Origin: Phycisphaerae bacterium
Lineage (GTDB): Bacteria; Planctomycetota; Phycisphaerae; Phycisphaerales; UBA1924
NCBI GenBank assembly: GCA_014192545.1
Contig: BJHL01000005.1
Span: 124,001 to 188,000 of the forward strand
Direction: 5' to 3'
DNA: 64,000 nt
Both the position numbers and the translations under genes were made by a program. The notes beneath the pieces were generated by a model. It saw only the letters and a program-made list of their open reading frames with translations, did not search any database and was not told the DNA's origin. Of this stretch, positions 18,704-27,277 are shown in pieces. Position 1 is the stretch's first letter, and every line of letters begins with the position of its first letter.

Positions 18704-19570
18704 ATGCAGACCATCGAATATCTGCAAAATCCCGACCTGCGCGACCAGTTCCTGCCCGCCATCATCGCGGGCTGCGCTCTGGGCGTCCTTTGTTCATTGC
18801 TCAGTGTGCTCGTCGTCCTCAAGCGCATGGCCTTCATCGGCCAAGGCATCAGCCACGCTGCGTTCGGCGGCATTGGCATCGCGGCAGCAGTGGGGGTGGC
18901 TGGCAGCAGTGCCGCCGGTGCGTCACTCGCCACGTTCTTCATCGTGCTCGCCTTCTGTCTCGGCAGTGGTCTGCTCATCGCCGCTCTCAGCAAGCGCGCG
19001 GGCGAGTCGGGCGGCACCAACGCCGGCAAGGAAGCCGACACCATCATCGGCATCGTCCTCGTCGCCGCGATGAGTTTCGGCGCCATTCTTCTGCATCGCT
19101 TCAGTACGAAAACCGTGAGCTGGGAGACATTCCTCTTCGGCTCGATTCTCGAAGTCTACTGGACTGACGCCATCATCGCATGGGTCGTTGCTCTTGCGAC
19201 CGTCGCCACGCTCTTCATCACCCGCCGCAAGCTCATTTTCTGGGCCTTTGACCCCGCCACCGCGCGAGCCATGGGCGTGCCCGACCGCGCGATGAACGTT
19301 CTGCTACTGCTGCTCGTCAGCGTCGCCACCGTCACGGCCATGAAGCTCGCCGGCGTCGTCCTCGCCACAGCTCTGCTCGTGCTCCCCGGCGCAACCGCCC
19401 TCCGCCTCACCTGGCGCGGCACGCGCGTCCTGCTGCTCGCCGGCGTCATCTCCGTCGTCGGCGTCCTCGCCGGCTTGGTCCTCAGCTTCGAGCTCAACTG
19501 GCTCCCCGGCGCGACGATCGTCACGGTCCTGAGTGTTGTCTACGCCGTGGCGTGGGCGATCAAGCGATAA
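18704..19570 (+). CDS. Metal ABC transporter permease (ZnuB/MntB type, ABC-3 family)
   Basis: The 288-residue protein has about eight hydrophobic helices. The ABC-3 signatures are visible: KRMAFIGQGISHAAFGGIG near residues 42-60 and the C-terminal AGVVLATALLVLPGATALRL. Such permeases carry zinc, manganese or iron with a separate ATPase and binding protein. Neither partner gene is in the window, which is unusual for this family. No clear Shine-Dalgarno precedes ATG 18704, so it may be translated with rseP upstream. Which metal is carried cannot be told from the sequence. Confidence 0.88.
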   Translation: MQTIEYLQNPDLRDQFLPAIIAGCALGVLCSLLSVLVVLKRMAFIGQGISHAAFGGIGIAAAVGVAGSSAAGASLATFFIVLAFCLGSGLLIAALSKRAGESGGTNAGKEADTIIGIVLVAAMSFGAILLHRFSTKTVSWETFLFGSILEVYWTDAIIAWVVALATVATLFITRRKLIFWAFDPATARAMGVPDRAMNVLLLLLVSVATVTAMKLAGVVLATALLVLPGATALRLTWRGTRVLLLAGVISVVGVLAGLVLSFELNWLPGATIVTVLSVVYAVAWAIKR

Positions 19571-19618
19571 GCAATAAACCCGCGTGTCGTTCGCAAGAAG
19601 CTCCGATGCAAGGTGCAT

Positions 19619-19653
19619 AAAAAAGCGGAGTGGCACGCATCGCGCCACTCCGC
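19619..19653 (-). terminator. Rho-independent terminator of the leftward POT transporter gene
   Basis: GCGGAGTGGC (19625-19634) pairs with GCCACTCCGC (19644-19653). Read on the minus strand the 10-bp stem is followed by TTTTTT. It separates two convergent genes. Confidence 0.9.
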
Positions 19654-19696
19654 CTGAGTTTCCCATCGGCCATTCACCAAGCTTGCATCGCAATCG

Positions 19697-21820
19697 TTAG
19701 TCGTTCTTATCGCGCTGCAATCGCGACAGCACAGGCGACAACACGAGCAGCAACACGCCCGCCGCCACGCTGGTAATCACAAACAGCAGGAAGAAGTCCG
19801 CCTGACCACCCAGGTTCCAAGGCAACTTCAACTTACCTTCCATGATCGGTTCCGTCAGCGCGGCAACCTTACCCGCACCAAGCCCGGCGATAAAGCTGCT
19901 GATGAACCAAATACCCATCAGTGTGCTCACGTGCTTGGTCGGTGCCGTCTTCGAAACATACGACAAACCTGTCGGGCTCAAGATGATCTCGCCAACCGTG
20001 TGCAAGAAGTAGCAGCCCACAATATAGATCATGCTGACTTTGGGCAGACCGGTGTTCAGCCGCAGTGCGGCAAGCACCATCACCACATACCCAAGGCCCA
20101 CAAAGATCAACCCCAGCCCGATCTTCGCCGGCTGTGGCACATACTTCTTGCGTGTCGCCAGCCACAGCCACACGCTGGTGGCGATGGGCGTAAACACGAT
20201 GATGAACAGCGGATTGATCGACTGGAACCACGTCGTCGGAAACTCCCAGTTCGACGCCAACTGCCGCTCCGTATCGCGATCCGCGAAGATGTTCAGAGAC
20301 GACCCGGCCTGCTCAAACGCCAACCAGAAAACCGCATTGAACAACATATAAATGAAAATCGTGAACACCGGCCCGCGATCCTGCTTCTCCTGGCTCGCAA
20401 TAAACCAAATCGCATAGCCAATTGCGCCCGCACTCAGCAGACCCACCGTGATCGGATTACTGAGCACCGTGTCAAACTTCGCGAGCATGCCGATGTGGAA
20501 CAGCAGCGCGACAATCGCCGAAAGCCCAATGCCCACAGGCAAGAAAACCCATGCAATCTTCGCCTTCTCCGGGTTCAGCGGCTCGCCAATGCCCACCAAG
20601 TGCTTGGGCTTGCTGTGCAGATAAATCGCAAGTCCCGCCAACATGCCCACCGCTGCTGCCGCAAAGCCCCAGTGCCAGCCGTACTTCACGGCCAGTGTGC
20701 CGCACACCAGATTGCACGTAAACGCTCCGACGTTGATGCCCATGTAAAAGACCGCAAACGCACTCTCGCGCCGCGGATCGCCCGGCTTGTACAACTGACC
20801 GACCATCACGCTGACGCTGGGTTTGAAGTGCCCCGTGCCCACGATAATCAGCGCTAGCCCAAACACAAAGATGCTCATCCCCGGCGCATTGAACGCCCAC
20901 CCGCCGATGCCGCTGAGCCCCAGCACAATGTGCCCCAGCGTGATAAGCAGCGAACCAACCACCATGCTGCGGTGCGTGCCAATCAGCTTGTCCGCAATCA
21001 ACCCGCCCAGAATCGGCAGCAAATACACAAACCCCGTGTACCAGCCGTATAAGTTGCTCGCTTCCGCACCCGTCCAGTTGCGACCGCTATCGCCCGTGCG
21101 AGCCTCGATCTTCAAGTCATACGTCGGGTCGCCAGCTTTGCGCGAGCTATCTGGCTCAATCGTCATCGACGTCGAACCTGCACCATCGTTGATCGTGAAA
21201 AACGTCTGCGTACCAATCTCGCCACCCGCTGGGTTTGGTTCGCGAGCAATCTGCGCCACGAACTTGATGGGCTTGTCCGTCGGATTGCTCACGCGGATGC
21301 CGTAGATCAAGTTCTCCGCTTTGCCATCCTTCACTCGCACCACATGGGCCGCGCCCGTCTCGGCCCCACCAACTGTCCAATCATCACTGGGGTCCTTGGC
21401 GTCATTGCCATCCACCCATTTCAACTCCGTGAAAACCAAATCCGTCGGATTGCTGAACGCCGGCCCCGGCGCAATCGTCGCATCCGGACCCTTCGCGACA
21501 ATGTGCTCGCGCGTCGCGGTTTTCTCGATCGGCTTCTCCGCGTCCGCCGGGTTGTCAATCTGCTGCGTCAGGTTCAGCGTGTTGCGATGCACACCATCCG
21601 GCACCTGCATGACTGACATCACGCTCACCAGATACAGCACCAGCAAGCCGCGCATGCCGTAGTAGCTAAACCGCTCCCACATCTCCACCCAGAACAGCCT
21701 TCGCAGCCCCGGCGGGTGCTCCTTCGGAAACGAAGCCGGATCAACCGGCGTGTCAGACGAGGAAGAGGACGAAGATGGGGGCATAGCCATGCGAGCAGAA
21801 CTCCCAGACTGGACCGACAT
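19697..21820 (-). CDS. POT/PTR family proton-dependent oligopeptide transporter with a large extra periplasmic loop
   Basis: The POT signature FSYYGMRGLLVLYL lies in the first helix of this 707-residue inner-membrane protein, and helices with INVGAFTCNLVCG and GEIILSPTGLSYVSK follow as in the DtpA-like family. These transporters import di- and tripeptides with protons. The usual length is 450-500. The surplus is mainly an insert of roughly 150 residues between the first and second helices (from QVPDGVHRN to TGAEASNLYGWYTG). It is polar, rich in Asp, Thr and Gly, and should fold outside the membrane. ATG 21820 (MSVQSGSSARMAM) was preferred to a farther GTG/ATG. It diverges from the AbgT gene with about 140 bases between them. 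Confidence 0.9.
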   Translation of the reverse strand: MSVQSGSSARMAMPPSSSSSSSDTPVDPASFPKEHPPGLRRLFWVEMWERFSYYGMRGLLVLYLVSVMSVMQVPDGVHRNTLNLTQQIDNPADAEKPIEKTATREHIVAKGPDATIAPGPAFSNPTDLVFTELKWVDGNDAKDPSDDWTVGGAETGAAHVVRVKDGKAENLIYGIRVSNPTDKPIKFVAQIAREPNPAGGEIGTQTFFTINDGAGSTSMTIEPDSSRKAGDPTYDLKIEARTGDSGRNWTGAEASNLYGWYTGFVYLLPILGGLIADKLIGTHRSMVVGSLLITLGHIVLGLSGIGGWAFNAPGMSIFVFGLALIIVGTGHFKPSVSVMVGQLYKPGDPRRESAFAVFYMGINVGAFTCNLVCGTLAVKYGWHWGFAAAAVGMLAGLAIYLHSKPKHLVGIGEPLNPEKAKIAWVFLPVGIGLSAIVALLFHIGMLAKFDTVLSNPITVGLLSAGAIGYAIWFIASQEKQDRGPVFTIFIYMLFNAVFWLAFEQAGSSLNIFADRDTERQLASNWEFPTTWFQSINPLFIIVFTPIATSVWLWLATRKKYVPQPAKIGLGLIFVGLGYVVMVLAALRLNTGLPKVSMIYIVGCYFLHTVGEIILSPTGLSYVSKTAPTKHVSTLMGIWFISSFIAGLGAGKVAALTEPIMEGKLKLPWNLGGQADFFLLFVITSVAAGVLLLVLSPVLSRLQRDKND

Positions 21821-21957
21821 CACCTGTCGGCGAGGCAAGCAATCACGATAGCAGACTCCGGCATCGGTTGCTTCCCGCCTCCATACCCCGAATTTTCCTT
21901 GCTTTTTCTCCCCCCACACTGGGCGCGGCCTCCTTTCTGCGGTAATGTGTCCCCCGC

Positions 21958-23808
21958 ATGAGCACCCAGCCCACCACCCCGGCTTCCTCCGGCAAAAAGT
22001 CCATCCTCGACTGGATCGAATGGGTCGGGAACAAGCTACCCGAACCCGCGCTCATCTTCCTCATCCTCGCCCTCGCCGTCGTCGTTGTCAGCGCGGTCGG
22101 TTCAGCAGCGGGATGGAAAGTCTCGCCCAAACAGCCCACCACCATCAAAGTGCCGAAGCTCGACGCCGCCGGCGCGCCCGTCCTTGACGAAAAAGGCAAT
22201 CCCACACTCACCAACAAACTCGACGAACGCGGCAAGCCCATCGTCATCCTCGAGCCGCTGCACAAACCCGTCTTCCAAACCGACGCCAAAGGCAACTTCA
22301 TCTACGGCAAAGACAACCGCCCGCTGCCCGTCATCGAAAACGGCAAACCCAAAGAGGAATACGACGCCGCTGGCAAGCCCGTGCCGCTCGAAATCGAGCC
22401 TCGCAGTTTGCTCACAACCGACGGCGTCTATTGGATGATCACGTCGATGGTCCGCAACTTCACGGGCCTGCCCGCGTTGGGCCTGGTCTTCGTCAGCATG
22501 TTGGGCATCGGTCTTGCCGAAAAGTTTGGCCTCTTCAGTGCCCTGATGCGCCAGCTCGCACTGCTCACGCCCAAGGCCATGCTCACGCCGGTCATTCTCT
22601 TCATTGGCGCCAACGCCAGCGTCGCCAGCGATGCCGGTTACATCATCCTGCCCCCGCTCGCCGCCGCGCTTTATCTCGCGGTGGGTCGCCATCCAGTCGC
22701 GGGCCTCGCCGCGAGTTTCGCAGGCGTCGCGGGCGGCTTTGGTGGCGGCATGTTCCCAACCGCCGCCGACGGCTTCCTCGCAGGCGTGGCAACCTCTGCC
22801 GCGCAAATCATCGATCCAACCTACGCCGCCCTCCAACCCACGCACAACCTCTACTTCAAAATCGCCTCCGCCGTTCTCATTACCCTCGCCGGCTGGTTCG
22901 TCACTGACCGCATCATCGAGCCGCGCCTCATGCGCGCCAAAGCAACCGGCGAAGAAGCAAGCACCCTCCACGACATGGCCCTGACCTCGCAAGAAAAACG
23001 CGGCCTCCTCGTTGCCGCCGTCACATTCCTCGTGGTCCTGGGCGGTTTCCTCGCGATGATGCTGATTCCCGACGCGCCGCTGACCGGCAAAGGCCAGCCG
23101 GTCTTGCCCGATTACACCATGGGCTATCCCGATCAGTTGATGCCCGCCTTCCGCGAAGCTGTCAGCGACCGTTGGAGCCAGGCAATCGTCCCCATGATCT
23201 TCTTCTGCTTCCTCATTCCCGGCATGGCCTTCGGCTTCGTCACCGGCGCACTGCGAACGCAAAAAGATTTCATCGACGCCCTCTACCACGGCATCAAAAG
23301 CATCGTCCCCGTCCTCGCCATCGCCTTCTTCATGGGCCAGTTCGTCAACTACTTCACGTACACAGGCCTTGACCGCATGCTCGCCTACGCCGGCGGCAGC
23401 ATGTTGGTAGAAGCTGACTTGCCCATCCCCCTGCTCATCACGCTCTTCGTCCTCCTCGTTATCGCTGGCGACTTCGCCATGAGCGGCATGCTCAGCAAAT
23501 TCGGCGTCATGGCCCCCATCTTCATCCCCATGTTCATGATGGTCGGCATCAGCCCCGAACTCACCACCGCCGCGTATCGCATCGGCGATAGCGTCGTCAA
23601 CATCATCACGCCGCTCAACAGCTACTTGCTCATCATCCTTGTCGTCTTGCAGAAGTACAAGAAAGAAGCCGGCCTGGGCAGCCTCATCAGTCTCATGCTC
23701 CCCTACAGCGTCGTCTTCGGCCTGCTCTGGACCGGTTTCCTCTTGGCGTGGTACTACACAGGCAACGACCTTGGACCCAACGCTGCGCTGACCTATATCC
23801 CCAAGTAA
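21958..23808 (+). CDS. AbgT family transporter with an extra extracytoplasmic insert
   Basis: The 616-residue protein matches the AbgT family (p-aminobenzoyl-glutamate import, or sulfonamide/p-aminobenzoate export in MtrF-like members). It starts KSILDWIEWVGNKLPEPALIFLI and shows the family loops ANASVASDAGYIILPPLAA and PTAADGFLAG, and late SGMLSKFGVMAPIFIPMFM. Between the first helix and ARSLLTTDGVYWM-like sequence (here PRSLLTTDGVYWM) is an added stretch of about 80 residues with repeated D-x-x-G-[NK]-P-like motifs. Standard members have only a short loop there. The stop is followed after 35 bases by a small unknown gene. Function in folate-related metabolism is inferred from the family only. 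Confidence 0.88.
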   Translation: MSTQPTTPASSGKKSILDWIEWVGNKLPEPALIFLILALAVVVVSAVGSAAGWKVSPKQPTTIKVPKLDAAGAPVLDEKGNPTLTNKLDERGKPIVILEPLHKPVFQTDAKGNFIYGKDNRPLPVIENGKPKEEYDAAGKPVPLEIEPRSLLTTDGVYWMITSMVRNFTGLPALGLVFVSMLGIGLAEKFGLFSALMRQLALLTPKAMLTPVILFIGANASVASDAGYIILPPLAAALYLAVGRHPVAGLAASFAGVAGGFGGGMFPTAADGFLAGVATSAAQIIDPTYAALQPTHNLYFKIASAVLITLAGWFVTDRIIEPRLMRAKATGEEASTLHDMALTSQEKRGLLVAAVTFLVVLGGFLAMMLIPDAPLTGKGQPVLPDYTMGYPDQLMPAFREAVSDRWSQAIVPMIFFCFLIPGMAFGFVTGALRTQKDFIDALYHGIKSIVPVLAIAFFMGQFVNYFTYTGLDRMLAYAGGSMLVEADLPIPLLITLFVLLVIAGDFAMSGMLSKFGVMAPIFIPMFMMVGISPELTTAAYRIGDSVVNIITPLNSYLLIILVVLQKYKKEAGLGSLISLMLPYSVVFGLLWTGFLLAWYYTGNDLGPNAALTYIPK

Positions 23809-23843
23809 CTTCGCCGCCAATTCGCCTCGCTTACGCTTTCTCT

Positions 23844-24185
23844 ATGTCCCGCTCCAAACGTCGCCTCTTCGTCCTCATCGGCCCACCCACCGGCGACGCG
23901 CGCGAACCCGGCGCCAAGCCGCTCGGTCGCATCAAGGACCTCGAACGCGAACTCGGCCAATACAATACATCCACCGACGGCACACCCACCGCAGGCCAAC
24001 CCACTATCCGCCTTCACGGCCCGGGAATGGTCATCGAAGTCGCAACCGCCAACGAACCCGCAACGCAGGCCATGGCCAGTGTTAACGACGAACAAATGGC
24101 GTGGCCAGTCTTGGAACGCATGTGCAAAGCCACCGGCTTTCGCCTCATGGATCCCGAAAGTGGCCGCATCATGGCCTTCGGCTGA
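23844..24185 (+). CDS. Small basic/hydrophilic protein of unknown function (113 residues)
   Basis: I do not recognise this protein. It begins MSRSKRRLFVLIGPPTGD (ATG 23844), has no membrane segment or cysteine cluster, and ends with FRLMDPESGRIMAFG. Codon usage matches its neighbours, with strong preference for C in third positions, so it is very likely a real gene. The pattern hydrophobic strand, acidic-basic helix (LGRIKDLERELGQY), then two strands suggests a small alpha/beta fold. It lies 35 bases after the AbgT gene and about 110 before the polyketide operon, so it could belong to either. Confidence 0.7.
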   Translation: MSRSKRRLFVLIGPPTGDAREPGAKPLGRIKDLERELGQYNTSTDGTPTAGQPTIRLHGPGMVIEVATANEPATQAMASVNDEQMAWPVLERMCKATGFRLMDPESGRIMAFG

Positions 24186-24292
24186 TCGCACTTGCTCTCA
24201 ACCCATTCGACAATCAACCTTGCATCTGCGTCCAACCCTACCCCGCATCCGTATGCTGTTATGTGTTCCCGCGAAATCGCACCGATGAATTG

Positions 24293-24946
24293 ATGGACAA
24301 CCCCGCCCTTCCGCGCGAGGATCACAACCACGCCCTCCGCGGCCTTGCTCGCATCAACGCACTCAGCCGCGCCTGGGCACCCATCGCCCGCGAAATCAAG
24401 CCCCTCGCAACCGAGCCCATCACCATCCTCGACGTCGCCACCGGCAGTGCCGACGTCCCCCTCGCCCTCGCCCCGCAGTTTCCAACGGCCACTTGGTCCG
24501 CCTGCGACCTCAGCCCGCAAGCGCTGACAATTGCCCAAGCCAAAGCGAACGCCCGCGCAACGAATCTGAATCTCTTCACGCACGATGTCGTGATGAACCC
24601 GTTTTCACGCACCTTCGATGTGGTTCTTTGCAGCCTTTTTCTGCATCATCTCGAACCCACTGACGTGACGCGCGTACTGCAACACATGGCCGCTGCTACT
24701 CGCCGCCTGCTGGTGGTACACGATCTCCGCCGCACGCGCCCGGGCTTGGCTCTCGCACACATCTTTCCCAAACTGCTCACACGCTCGCACGTCGTCCACA
24801 TCGACGCCGTCAAAAGCGTCCACGCCGCATACACCATCCCCGAACTCCGCACCCTCGCGCACGACGCCGGCCTCACAACCGCATCAATTGAACCCACTTT
24901 CCCCCAGCGCATGCTGCTCACATGGAAGCCCGGAGGCTCGCCATGA
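24293..24946 (+). CDS. UbiE-like class I SAM-dependent methyltransferase, first gene of a type III PKS operon
   Basis: The 217-residue protein has SAM motif I ILDVATGSADVPLAL (about residues 43-57), an acidic end of strand 2 in WSACDLSPQAL, and motif post-II FDVVLCSLFLHHLEP. The N-terminal NHALRGLARINALSRAW resembles small-molecule methyltransferases of natural-product clusters. The last codons overlap the next gene as ATGA (24943-24946), so translation is coupled. In this context it probably methylates a polyketide-derived phenol or quinone, by O- or C-methylation, as SrsB does in Streptomyces griseus. That role is inference. ATG 24293 is chosen because the upstream part of the frame overlaps the previous gene's end and is not family-like. 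Confidence 0.82.
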   Translation: MDNPALPREDHNHALRGLARINALSRAWAPIAREIKPLATEPITILDVATGSADVPLALAPQFPTATWSACDLSPQALTIAQAKANARATNLNLFTHDVVMNPFSRTFDVVLCSLFLHHLEPTDVTRVLQHMAAATRRLLVVHDLRRTRPGLALAHIFPKLLTRSHVVHIDAVKSVHAAYTIPELRTLAHDAGLTTASIEPTFPQRMLLTWKPGGSP

Positions 24947-26088
24947 TGCCTTCCGCGTTCGAAACGCTTCCAACCTCCTGCGACATCCTCATCATCGGCG
25001 CCGGCCCCGCCGGTGCCATCGCCGCATTACTCGCCGCCAAAAAAGGCTTCGACACCGTTCTCGTCGATCGCGCCGCATTCCCCCGCAACAAAGTCTGCGG
25101 CTGCAGTCTCACGCAGCGAGGCGTCAACCAACTCCAATCCGCCGGCATCGCCGAAATTCTCGATGACGCCGCCCACATATCACGCATACGACTCATCACC
25201 GCACATCGCTCCGCATCAATCTCCATCCCACCATACCGCGTCATCTCCCGCGAACTGCTCGACACGCGCATCGCAACCGCCGCTACCAGCGCCGGCGCGA
25301 AGCTACTGACCAACACCAGCGCGCTCGTGCACACCAACTGCGTCAACCTTACACGCAACAACCAATCCGAGCTCTGCACCCCTCGCTGCATCATCATCGC
25401 CGACGGCATCTCCGGCACCAGCCTCCGCGACCATCCCGCATTCGCCTGGACCATCGCCCCCGCCAGCCGCATGGGCCTTGGCGCGACCCTCTCGAAGAGT
25501 CCCATCCCACTTGAGCCCAACGAACTTGCAATGATCGTCCGCGACGACGGCTACATCGGTCTCGTCAAACTCCCGGGTAGCACCATCGACCTCGCCGCCG
25601 CCGCCGACCCCGCATCCGTCCGCGCTGCCGGCGGCCCCGCCGCATGGCTCATCGCCGCATTCACGCAACTCGCCGGCGATTGCACGCAGCTCGCAAAAAC
25701 CCGCATCCACGGCACGCCGCTGCTTACCCGAAAACGCAATCGCGTCGCTCACGAAAACATCTTCCTCATTGGCGACGCCGCAGCCTACGTCGAACCCTTC
25801 ACAGGCGAAGGCATGACTTGGGCACTTGAAACCGGCACGCAAATTATCGATTTCGCAGCAAAAATCATTACAAATAAACTCTTGCCCTCGCAAGCTACCC
25901 CAACCGCCCAAGCCTGGCAAGCTCACTACAACCACTCGCTCGCGCCCAAACACCGCAACTGCGAGCGCGTCGCTACCAGCGTTCGCTCACCGCTGCGCCA
26001 CGCCGCTCTCTCACTCGCTTCTATAGCGCCATCACTCGCCTCAAGCATCGCCGCCCGCGTCCTGCGCGTCCGCGAGGTGCCAGCATGA
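24943..26088 (+). CDS. FAD-dependent oxidoreductase (geranylgeranyl reductase / p-hydroxybenzoate hydroxylase-like)
   Basis: The Rossmann motif DILIIGAGPAGAIAALLAA is at about residues 12-30 of this 381-residue flavoprotein, followed by PRNKVCGCSLTQRG, which resembles the K-x-C-G motif of the geranylgeranyl reductase group. The second FAD motif is IFLIGDAAAYVEPFTGEGM (about 268-286). ATG 24943 has GGAGG six bases upstream and overlaps the methyltransferase stop. The gene's own stop overlaps the start of the polyketide synthase (ATGA at 26085). It likely oxidises or reduces the polyketide product, for example hydroxylating an alkylresorcinol toward a quinone as SrsC does. Reduction of an isoprenoid chain is the alternative. 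Confidence 0.83.
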   Translation: MMPSAFETLPTSCDILIIGAGPAGAIAALLAAKKGFDTVLVDRAAFPRNKVCGCSLTQRGVNQLQSAGIAEILDDAAHISRIRLITAHRSASISIPPYRVISRELLDTRIATAATSAGAKLLTNTSALVHTNCVNLTRNNQSELCTPRCIIIADGISGTSLRDHPAFAWTIAPASRMGLGATLSKSPIPLEPNELAMIVRDDGYIGLVKLPGSTIDLAAAADPASVRAAGGPAAWLIAAFTQLAGDCTQLAKTRIHGTPLLTRKRNRVAHENIFLIGDAAAYVEPFTGEGMTWALETGTQIIDFAAKIITNKLLPSQATPTAQAWQAHYNHSLAPKHRNCERVATSVRSPLRHAALSLASIAPSLASSIAARVLRVREVPA

Positions 26089-27200
26089 CGAGCATGCCCA
26101 GCACAACCCCGCGCCTCCTCGCCATCGGCTGCGTAACCCCAACCGGCACGCTCACGCGCGCCGGCGCAGTCGCCCTCAGTAACGCCGTCGCACCACCCAG
26201 CACCTCGCGCGATCTGCTCCAACGCTTCCACGAAAAATCTGGCGTCCAATCCCGCGCGGGCGTCATCTTCAGCGCCTCCGGCAACCAATCGCTCTACCCA
26301 CCCTCCACAACCGAGCACGACAAAGGTCCCACCACCCAGCAGCGCCTCCACATATACACCCAGCATGCCGCCACCCTCGCCGCCCGCGCCGCGCAAAGCG
26401 CTCTCACGCAAGCAGGCGTGCTCCCCTCACGCATCACACACCTCGTCACCGCCAGTTGCACAGGTTGCCACGCCCCAGGCGTTGACATCGCCCTCATCGA
26501 TCAACTCGCTCTCTCGCCCGACGTTCGTCGCACCCACATTGGATTCATGGGTTGCCACGCCGCCATCAACTCGCTCGCCACCGCAGCCGCCATTACCACC
26601 GCCGACGCAGCCGCCTGCGTTCTCGTCGTCTGCGTCGAACTGTGCACCATCCACATGCACTACGGCAATCGCCCCGACCAACTCATCGCCAACGCTCTCT
26701 TCGCCGACGGCGCCGCCGCCGTCATCGTCGCGCATTCGAGCGACACATCTCTCCCGCACGCCGCCGGTTTCGCCAGCCGCGTCTTCCGTGATGCTCAGGG
26801 CAACCCCACAACTGACCGCATGCAATGGGAAATCACCGATCACGGTTTCGCCATGACCCTTGCCAAAGACGTGCCCGATCTTCTCGCTGCCAGCGTCCCC
26901 ACATGGTTGCAACACACCCTCCGCCGCTACGAACTCACCGTCCACGACATCGCCACATGGGCCATTCACCCAGGCGGCCCGCGCATCGTGCAATCACTCG
27001 TGCAAGCGTTAGAACTCTCGCCCACCCACCAAGCCCAAGCCACCGCCGACGCCCTCGCCATCCTCGGCGGGCACGGCAACATGTCCTCCGCCACCGTCCT
27101 CTTCATGCTCTACCAAATGCTGCAACGCAGCAGGCATCGCCCCATCATCACCCTCGCCTTCGGCCCAGGCCTCGCCGGTGAAATGATGCTCCTTCGCTAA
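26085..27200 (+). CDS. Type III polyketide synthase (chalcone/stilbene synthase-like)
   Basis: The 371-residue enzyme carries the complete type III PKS triad: Cys157 in GFMGCHAA, His295 in AIHPGGPRI, and Asn332 in GGHGNMSSA, matching Cys164, His303 and Asn336 of plant chalcone synthase. Preceding the nucleophile is VTASCTGCHAPGVDIALID, the bacterial equivalent of the substrate-tunnel region. The enzyme extends an acyl-CoA starter with malonyl-CoA and cyclises it, commonly giving alkylresorcinols or alkylpyrones with long-chain starters in bacteria. Translation is coupled to the flavoprotein gene by an ATGA overlap, with GAGGTG just upstream. A 36-bp palindrome starts 17 bases after the stop. 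Confidence 0.92.
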   Translation: MTSMPSTTPRLLAIGCVTPTGTLTRAGAVALSNAVAPPSTSRDLLQRFHEKSGVQSRAGVIFSASGNQSLYPPSTTEHDKGPTTQQRLHIYTQHAATLAARAAQSALTQAGVLPSRITHLVTASCTGCHAPGVDIALIDQLALSPDVRRTHIGFMGCHAAINSLATAAAITTADAAACVLVVCVELCTIHMHYGNRPDQLIANALFADGAAAVIVAHSSDTSLPHAAGFASRVFRDAQGNPTTDRMQWEITDHGFAMTLAKDVPDLLAASVPTWLQHTLRRYELTVHDIATWAIHPGGPRIVQSLVQALELSPTHQAQATADALAILGGHGNMSSATVLFMLYQMLQRSRHRPIITLAFGPGLAGEMMLLR

Positions 27201-27216
27201 CCCTCCCCGACGCCCC

Positions 27217-27252
27217 GACGCCGGGCCTGAGGCTTTGCGAAGGCCCGGATCG
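27217..27252. repeat. 36-bp palindromic repeat, copy 4 (forward)
   Basis: Stem CCGGGCCT (27221-27228) with AGGCCCGG (27241-27248). Compared with copies 3 and 6 (CCGGACCT/AGGTCCGG) both sides of one pair are changed, so the stem is kept. It starts 17 bases after the polyketide synthase stop. Confidence 0.88.
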
Positions 27253-27277
27253 ATCCAAAATCAGCGCCCAACAACTC

